Below are positions 1-6,409 of a DNA stretch of 6,409 nucleotides, one piece after another. The notes beneath the pieces were generated by a model, which worked only from the letters and a program-made list of their open reading frames with translations, was not told the origin of the DNA and ran no database searches. The stretch is taken from contig JAFGPU010000377.1 of NCBI GenBank assembly GCA_016936035.1, positions 1 to 6,409 of the forward strand, read 5' to 3'. This DNA is from Acidimicrobiales bacterium (GTDB taxonomy: Bacteria; Actinomycetota; Acidimicrobiia; Acidimicrobiales; VFJN01). The first letter of the stretch is position 1; each line of letters opens with the position of its first letter. The position numbers and the translations under genes were made by a program.

Positions 1-1626
<1,626 letters not shown>

Positions 1627-1664
1627 CGGCCCCCCTCACCTGGGGCGATCGCAGCCCGAGGCGC

Positions 1665-1670
1665 TAGAAA
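1665..1670 (+). promoter_or_regulatory. Weak -10-like element (TAGAAA)
   Basis: The sequence CTAGAAAG lies in the 86-bp gap after glgE, 43 bases before the next start. It resembles an actinobacterial -10 (TANNNT) but lacks the final T, and I see no convincing -35. It is listed because the next two gaps carry CTAG-containing elements in comparable places. Apart from a short C-run/G-run hairpin near 1629-1646 and the ribosome binding site, nothing else stands out in this gap. Confidence 0.2.
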
Positions 1671-1700
1671 GACCACGTCATCGACCACCGCCTCGATCCT

Positions 1701-1706
1701 GGGGGA
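1701..1706 (+). promoter_or_regulatory. Ribosome binding site for the SCO6745-like gene
   Basis: GGGGGA lies six bases before the ATG at 1713. It is a purine-rich, imperfect Shine-Dalgarno at good spacing, and supports 1713 as the start. Confidence 0.45.
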
Positions 1707-1712
1707 CCACGC

Positions 1713-2441
1713 ATGGACGTACTCGCCGCCGCCCGGGCCACCGCGCCCGCCGTCAGCACCGTCTGCAGCCACTTCATGATGGACGGCGACACCTACAAGC
1801 ACGGCGCGCAGCTGGGGTTCCAGGGGCTCGACTTCTACGTGACCGGGCGCGGCGGCGTCCTGGGCGACGTCGACGCCGGGGTGGTGACCGCCGCGTTCAC
1901 GTTCTTCGCGCCCGACCACGTGCGCACCCAGTGGGAGCTCGGGCGTTCGGTCATGGCACCGAGAGCGGCGGCGGTCGAGTTCGCCGCCTGCGCGGCGACG
2001 TGGGCCGAGGCCCACGTGCCCGACGACCTCGACGCCGCCCGCCTCGGCGAGCTCGTCGGGAAGGTCGCCGCCGGCGCCCGGCCGGCGTGCGCTCCGATCT
2101 TCGCGGCCTGGCAGACCCTCGAGGTGCCGAGCAGCCCCAAGGCGGCCGCCGTGCACCGGATGAACGGCCTGCGCGAGCTTCGCCAGGGGCTGCACGCGGC
2201 GTGCGTGGTCGCCTCGGGCCTCAGCCCGCTCCAGGCCGTGTCCATGAGGCAGCCGCACATGGCGCCCATCCTCGGCTGGCCCGAGCTCGCCGACACCTCC
2301 GACGAGCTGCAGGCCGTGTGGCAGTCCGCCGAGGACGCCACCGACCGGGCGATCGCCCACGCGTACGAGGGGCTCTCCGAGACCGAGCGGGGCGAGCTCG
2401 CCGAGCTGGCGGGTGCTCTCCACGAGGCGACCGCGGGGTGA
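1713..2441 (+). CDS. SCO6745-like family protein of unknown function (HTH_67-type fold)
   Basis: This is a 242-aa soluble, mostly helical, Ala/Leu-rich protein with no signal peptide or membrane segment. I recognise the pattern of the actinobacterial SCO6745 family (Pfam HTH_67, from memory). An N-terminal block at residues 35-66 reads GFQGLDFYVTGRGGVLG, then VVTAAFTFFAP, matching the family's 'Y-R-x-PLG...EVV-A-F-F-P' pattern. A C-terminal block at residues 145-175 has LRELRQGLHAACVVASGLSPLQA, matching the family's 'LRE-R-G-H-AALLAAGL-P' pattern [motif split: LRELRQGLH then AACVVASGL]. The tail, residues 192-240, is acidic, helical and Glu-rich. Members are usually annotated hypothetical or helix-turn-helix-like; no reaction is known to me. 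The start is ATG with a purine-rich site upstream. The 86-bp gap before it and a GC hairpin after it suggest its own transcription unit rather than tight coupling to glgE. Family call fairly sure, function unknown. Confidence 0.72.
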   Translation: MDVLAAARATAPAVSTVCSHFMMDGDTYKHGAQLGFQGLDFYVTGRGGVLGDVDAGVVTAAFTFFAPDHVRTQWELGRSVMAPRAAAVEFAACAATWAEAHVPDDLDAARLGELVGKVAAGARPACAPIFAAWQTLEVPSSPKAAAVHRMNGLRELRQGLHAACVVASGLSPLQAVSMRQPHMAPILGWPELADTSDELQAVWQSAEDATDRAIAHAYEGLSETERGELAELAGALHEATAG

Positions 2442-2447
2442 GCACGA

Positions 2448-2472
2448 CGTCGCCGCCATGCCGGCGGCGGCG
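2448..2472 (+). terminator. GC hairpin, possible tail-less terminator
   Basis: CGCCGCC (2451-2457) pairs with GGCGGCG (2463-2469) around the five-base loop ATGCC. The stem extends by one U:G and two Watson-Crick pairs to 2448-2472. It begins six bases after the preceding stop codon. There is no U-run, so this would be the I-shaped type of terminator proposed for actinobacteria; it could also simply be GC-rich chance pairing. Confidence 0.35.
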
Positions 2473-2492
2473 GCCGTCGCCCGACCCGAGAG

Positions 2493-2507
2493 CTGACACC
2501 CCGTCAG
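2493..2507 (+). promoter_or_regulatory. Palindromic operator candidate upstream of the sulfatase gene
   Basis: CTGAC-ACCCC-GTCAG is a perfect 5-bp inverted repeat with a five-base centre, placed just before the -10 candidate at 2513. Such a short dyad over the -35 region would fit a TetR/GntR-type repressor dimer site. The first six bases, CTGACA, also resemble a -35, but the 14-base spacing to the -10 is short. This is inference from position and symmetry only. Confidence 0.3.
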
Positions 2508-2512
2508 ACAGC

Positions 2513-2518
2513 TAGCGT
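2513..2518 (+). promoter_or_regulatory. -10 candidate (TAGCGT) of the sulfatase promoter
   Basis: TAGCGT fits TANNNT and sits inside CTAG, a tetranucleotide seen only three times in the window. Transcription would begin near 2525, leaving a leader of about 23 bases that includes the Shine-Dalgarno at 2537-2544. No good -35 at 16-18 bases is visible. Confidence 0.35.
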
Positions 2519-2536
2519 CACACGCGTTCGACGTGC

Positions 2537-2544
2537 GGGGAGGA
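2537..2544 (+). promoter_or_regulatory. Ribosome binding site deciding the sulfatase start
   Basis: GGGGAGGA ends three bases before GTG 2548. The GGAGG core is four bases from that start. The upstream in-frame GTG at 2533 has no such site and would place this motif inside the coding region, so 2548 is preferred. Confidence 0.55.
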
Positions 2545-2547
2545 TCC

Positions 2548-4854
2548 GTGGACGCAGCGACCGCAGCCCGGGCCGTGATCGGCCAGACCATCGGCGAGTC
2601 GACGCCGGCGTTCGCCCCGGTCGCCCGCCCACCGGCGGGCGCGCCCAACGTCCTGGTGATCGTGCTCGACGACCTGGGCTACGCCCAGCTGGGCTGCTAC
2701 GGCAGCGACATCGCCACCCCCGCCGCGGACGCGCTGGCGGCGGGCGGGCTGCGCTACCGCAGCTTCCACGTGACCGCCATGTGCTCGCCGACGCGGGCGT
2801 GCCTGCTCACGGGACGCAACCAGCACAAGGTGGGCATGGGCTTCGTCGCCGACCTGCCCATCGGGTTCCCCGGCTACGACGGCAGCATCCCCCGCTCGGC
2901 GGCGGGCATGCCCCGCCTCTTGCGCGACGCCGGCTACAGCACGTTCGCCGTCGGCAAGTGGCACCTGGCGCCCCGGTGGGAGCAGAGCGCGTCGGGCCCG
3001 TTCGACCACTGGCCGCTCGGACTCGGCTTCGAGCGCTACTACGGGTTCCTCAACGGCGACACCAACCAGTGGACGCCCGACCTGGTCAGCGACAACGGGT
3101 TCGTCGACCCGCCCCGCGGCCCCGACGACGGCTACCACCTCACCGAGGACCTGGCCGACCGCGCCATCCGCCTCATCCAGGACCAGCAGCAGGCCACGCC
3201 GGGCAAGCCGTGGTTCTGCTACTTCGCCACCGGCGCCGTGCACGCCCCCCACCAGGCGCCGGAGAGCTACATCGACGCCTACCGGGGCCGGTTCGACGAC
3301 GGGTGGGAGGCGTGGCGCGAGCGCACCTTCGCCCGCCAGGTCGACCTCGGCGTCGTCCCGCCCGGCACGACGCTGACGGCGCGGCCGTCGTGGGTGCCCG
3401 ACTGGGCGGACCTGCCGGCGGACGAGCGCCGGCTGTACGCCCGCATGATGGAGGTGTACGCCGGGTTCCTCACCCACACCGACGCCCAGATCGGCCGGGT
3501 GCTCGACTTCCTGCGTGACACCGGTCGCCTCGACGACACGCTGGTCCTGCTCATCAGCGACAACGGCGCCAGCGCCGAGGGCGGGCCCCACGGCTCGCTC
3601 AACGAGCACCGCTTCACCCACGACCGGCTCGACGACCTGGCCGACACCATCGCCCGCGCCGGCGACCTCGGCGGTCACCGCGCCTACAACCACTACCCCT
3701 GGGGCTGGGCGTGGGCCGGCAACTCGCCGTTCCGCCTGTGGAAGCGCTACGCCTGGCTGGGCGGCGTGCGCACGCCGCTGATCGTCCACTGGCCGGCCGG
3801 CATCGCCGCCGACGCCGCGGGCGAGGTGCGCGACCAGTTCTGCCACGCGGTCGACCTGCTGCCCACCGTGCTCGACCTCGCCGGCGTCGAGGCCCCGGCG
3901 ACGGTCGACGGCATCGACCAGCAGGCGCTCGACGGCGCCAGCCTGCGGGCCACCTTCGGCGACGCCGGCGCCCCCAGCCCCCGCACCACCCAGTACTTCG
4001 AGATCATCGGGTCGCGCGCCATCGTGCACGACGGGTGGAAGGCCACCACCGACCACATCGGCGCCCAGATCAGCGTCGAGCGGGACAGGGTGCCGGGCAG
4101 CCACGACTTCGCCACGGACCGCTGGTCGCTGTTCCACCTCGACGACGACTTCGCCGAGGCGCACGACCTGGCCGACCGGCACCCCGACCGGGTCGCCCAG
4201 ATGGAGCGCCTGTGGTGGCACGAGGCCGGGCGCAACCAGGTGCTGCCCCTCGACGACAGCCTGATCGGACGGGCTGTCGCCATGCAGCCCCGTCCCCACG
4301 CCCCGGCGCACCGCACCGTGTACCACCCGGGCGGCGGCGGCATCGCCGAGGATTTCCTGCCGCCCCTCGGTGGCGGCTTCACGCTGACCGCCGTCGTCGA
4401 CGTGCCCGACGGCGCCGCCCAGGGCATCGTCTGCGCGCTCGGCGACTGGAGCAACGGCTGGGCGTGGTACCTGCTCGACGGACGGCCTGTGGCGGCGTTC
4501 AGCCTGTTCGGGACGCTGCACCGGGTGGCGGCGCCGGTGGGGCTCGACGCCGGTGGGCACACGCTCACCCTCACCTACGCGCGGACGCGGACCGGCGGTG
4601 GCCCGGTGACGCTGCTCGTCGACGGCGCCGAGGTGGCGGCGACGACCCTGCCCGAGGACCTGCCGTTCCGCTGGCAGATCGGAGGCACCGGCCTGCTGAT
4701 CGGCCGGGACGCCGGCTTCCCGGTGTGCGACGACTACACGGCGCCGTTCGCCTTCATCGGCGAGATCGACCACCTCGTCGTCGAGTCGGCGGCGCTGGCG
4801 CCCCGGGTCGAGCGGCCCGACGCCACCGTCGCCCGGGCCCGCAGGCGGGAGTAG
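2548..4854 (+). CDS. Type I (formylglycine-dependent) arylsulfatase with C-terminal beta-sandwich domain
   Basis: This 768-aa sulfate-ester hydrolase is very like the long mycobacterial AtsA/AtsD-type arylsulfatases (about 790 aa). Residues from GTG 2548: calcium ligands D41-D42 in VIVLDDLG; the maturation signature CSPTRACLLTGR with C79 as the future formylglycine; K137 and H139 in VGKWHL; H232 in AVHAPH; D338-N339 in LISDNGAS; and K399 in LWKRYAW. All expected active-site residues are therefore present. After about residue 590, a beta-rich stretch (YHPGGGG near the start, then GDWSNGWAWYLLDG, LLVDGAEVA and FIGEIDHLVVE) looks like a LamG-type sandwich, as in its long relatives. There is no signal peptide or membrane segment, so it should act in the cytoplasm, and it needs a formylglycine-generating enzyme that is not in the window. 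Substrate is unknown; trehalose-pathway neighbours make a sulfated sugar conceivable but unproven. The first in-frame GTG, at 2533, would add five residues. Confidence 0.93.
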   Translation: MDAATAARAVIGQTIGESTPAFAPVARPPAGAPNVLVIVLDDLGYAQLGCYGSDIATPAADALAAGGLRYRSFHVTAMCSPTRACLLTGRNQHKVGMGFVADLPIGFPGYDGSIPRSAAGMPRLLRDAGYSTFAVGKWHLAPRWEQSASGPFDHWPLGLGFERYYGFLNGDTNQWTPDLVSDNGFVDPPRGPDDGYHLTEDLADRAIRLIQDQQQATPGKPWFCYFATGAVHAPHQAPESYIDAYRGRFDDGWEAWRERTFARQVDLGVVPPGTTLTARPSWVPDWADLPADERRLYARMMEVYAGFLTHTDAQIGRVLDFLRDTGRLDDTLVLLISDNGASAEGGPHGSLNEHRFTHDRLDDLADTIARAGDLGGHRAYNHYPWGWAWAGNSPFRLWKRYAWLGGVRTPLIVHWPAGIAADAAGEVRDQFCHAVDLLPTVLDLAGVEAPATVDGIDQQALDGASLRATFGDAGAPSPRTTQYFEIIGSRAIVHDGWKATTDHIGAQISVERDRVPGSHDFATDRWSLFHLDDDFAEAHDLADRHPDRVAQMERLWWHEAGRNQVLPLDDSLIGRAVAMQPRPHAPAHRTVYHPGGGGIAEDFLPPLGGGFTLTAVVDVPDGAAQGIVCALGDWSNGWAWYLLDGRPVAAFSLFGTLHRVAAPVGLDAGGHTLTLTYARTRTGGGPVTLLVDGAEVAATTLPEDLPFRWQIGGTGLLIGRDAGFPVCDDYTAPFAFIGEIDHLVVESAALAPRVERPDATVARARRRE

Positions 4855-4863
4855 GCCACACGG

Positions 4864-4880
4864 AGGCGGGCCGTCCGCCT
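4864..4880 (+). other. Hairpin between sulfatase and small membrane protein genes
   Basis: AGGCGG (4864-4869) pairs with CCGCCT (4875-4880) around GCCGT, nine bases after the sulfatase stop. It has no U-run. It could end sulfatase transcription or act as an operator, since its last base is the first T of the -10 candidate TAGCAT. Confidence 0.35.
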
Positions 4881-4885
4881 AGCAT
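4880..4885 (+). promoter_or_regulatory. -10 candidate (TAGCAT) for a leaderless transcript
   Basis: TAGCAT fits TANNNT. The ATG at 4893 begins seven bases after it, which is where transcription would start, so the mRNA would begin at or one base before the start codon. Leaderless genes are common in actinobacteria. The -35 region is not convincing. Confidence 0.4.
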
Positions 4886-4892
4886 GCGCCGC

Positions 4893-5063
4893 ATGCCTTC
4901 GGACGATCGTGACGATCCGGGCGCGGACACGGCGATGTTCCGGGCCTACGTGGACGAGCCCACCGAGCCCGCCGTCGAGCCGGCGGTGAACCGCACCATG
5001 GTCATCGCCGCGGTGGTCGCGGTCGTGGTGCTCGTGCTGCTCGCTCTCGTGCTGCTCGCGTAG
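4893..5063 (+). CDS. Small acidic single-pass membrane protein, unknown function
   Basis: This is a 56-aa protein. Residues 1-35 are hydrophilic and acidic (MPSDDRDDPGAD, then DEPTEPAVEP). Residues 36-56 form one uninterrupted hydrophobic helix of Val, Leu, Ala and Ile that ends exactly at the C-terminus, as in a tail-anchored protein with the N-terminal part in the cytoplasm. No cysteine or signal-peptidase site is visible. An in-frame ATG at 4884 would add MRR, but that ATG lies inside the -10 candidate; no Shine-Dalgarno is close to either start, whereas 4893 coincides with the predicted transcription start. It lies 38 bp after the sulfatase and 147 bp before treS, in the same frame as treS. 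Codon use is the same GC-rich type as its neighbours. I do not recognise a family. It could be a membrane tether or a small regulator of a neighbouring protein; that is speculation. Confidence 0.6.
   Translation: MPSDDRDDPGADTAMFRAYVDEPTEPAVEPAVNRTMVIAAVVAVVVLVLLALVLLA
5031..5060 (+). repeat. 15-bp tandem duplication in the membrane helix
   Basis: Five codons for LVLLA (5031-5045) are repeated at 5046-5060. The two copies share 14 identical consecutive bases and differ only at the last codon position (GCT/GCG). It lengthens the hydrophobic segment by about one and a half helical turns. Confidence 0.85.
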
Positions 5064-5067
5064 ACCT

Positions 5068-5083
5068 CACCTCTCCACCTCTC
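5068..5083 (+). repeat. Tandem CACCTCTC pair after the small gene
   Basis: Two adjacent copies of CACCTCTC make a pyrimidine-rich tract just after the stop codon of the small membrane protein gene. It has no recognisable role; it is recorded because the rest of the 147-bp gap is mixed sequence. Confidence 0.5.
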
Positions 5084-5146
5084 ACCCCGCCGTCTCGGCG
5101 CTCGCTGCCCCACGCTCCGTGGTGGCGGCCGATCGACGGCGCCTGC

Positions 5147-5164
5147 GCACGGTCGCAACCGTGC
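5147..5164 (+). promoter_or_regulatory. Palindrome upstream of treS (operator or mRNA hairpin)
   Basis: GCACGGT-CGCA-ACCGTGC is a perfect 7-bp inverted repeat with a four-base centre, 46 bases before the treS start. The size and symmetry suit a dimeric repressor such as a LacI-family sugar regulator, but it matches no operator I know. No U-run follows, so a terminator is less likely. The whole gap 5064-5210 contains no 'TA' dinucleotide and thus no standard -10 on this strand. Confidence 0.35.
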
Positions 5165-5195
5165 CGTCTGCTGTCCCGAGCCGGGCGCGGCGTGT

Positions 5196-5200
5196 GAAAG
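5196..5200 (+). promoter_or_regulatory. Weak ribosome binding site for treS
   Basis: GAAAG is complementary to the 5' part of the anti-Shine-Dalgarno region and lies ten bases before ATG 5211 (seven before the adjacent GTG 5208). These are the only start codons of the ATG/GTG/TTG type in this frame after the stop at 5061. Confidence 0.3.
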
Positions 5201-5210
5201 CCTTTGGGTG

Positions 5211-6409
<1,199 letters not shown>

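Noticed and set aside
1629..1646. GCCCC...GGGGC hairpin right after glgE as a terminator
   Set aside because: Only five base pairs with an eight-base loop and no U-run; too weak to call in this GC-rich sequence.
2533..2550. GTG at 2533 as the sulfatase start
   Set aside because: It lacks a ribosome binding site and lies upstream of GGGGAGGA, which fits GTG 2548 far better.
2518..4773. Very long open frame (751 codons) on the - strand opposite the sulfatase gene
   Set aside because: It mirrors the GC-rich third-position pattern of the sulfatase. The product is low-complexity Gly/Val/Arg/Ala-rich with no recognisable motif, while the + strand has a complete sulfatase active site.
5110..5122. 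CCACG-CTC-CGTGG inverted repeat
   Set aside because: Short five-base arms with a three-base loop, expected by chance in GC-rich DNA, and no promoter beside it.

Overview
This is a GC-rich, gene-dense stretch of a chromosome, all read on the + strand. It most likely comes from an actinobacterium. The reasons are the very high G+C at third codon positions, a GlgE/TreS alpha-glucan pathway of the mycobacterial/streptomycete type, a protein of the actinobacterial SCO6745 family, and TANNNT-type -10 boxes with one apparent leaderless gene. An acidimicrobial or similar poorly cultured actinobacterium is my guess; nothing in the window fixes the lineage.

Layout. Positions 1-1626 hold the 3' four fifths or so of glgE (maltose-1-phosphate maltosyltransferase); its start lies before the window. 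After an 86-bp gap comes 1713-2441, a 242-aa protein of the SCO6745-like family, function unknown. A 106-bp intergenic region carries a strong GC hairpin, a small palindrome, a -10 candidate and a Shine-Dalgarno. It leads into 2548-4854, a large (768 aa) cytoplasmic type I sulfatase with a C-terminal beta-sandwich-like domain. A tiny 56-aa single-pass membrane protein (4893-5063) follows, apparently from a leaderless message. After 147 bp, trehalose synthase treS begins at 5211 and runs off the right edge with all catalytic residues already present.

How it fits together. TreS isomerises trehalose and maltose. A maltokinase (Pep2/Mak, not in the window) makes maltose-1-phosphate, and GlgE polymerises it into alpha-1,4-glucan, so the two ends of the window are one pathway. 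What is unusual is what lies between them: a family of unknown function, an intracellular sulfatase and a small acidic tail-anchored-looking protein. Three of the four gaps carry a CTAG-containing -10-like element, and I saw CTAG nowhere else in the window. The gap before treS contains no 'TA' at all, so treS may be transcribed from the promoter of the small membrane protein. I found no tRNA, rRNA, CRISPR, insertion sequence or attachment site.
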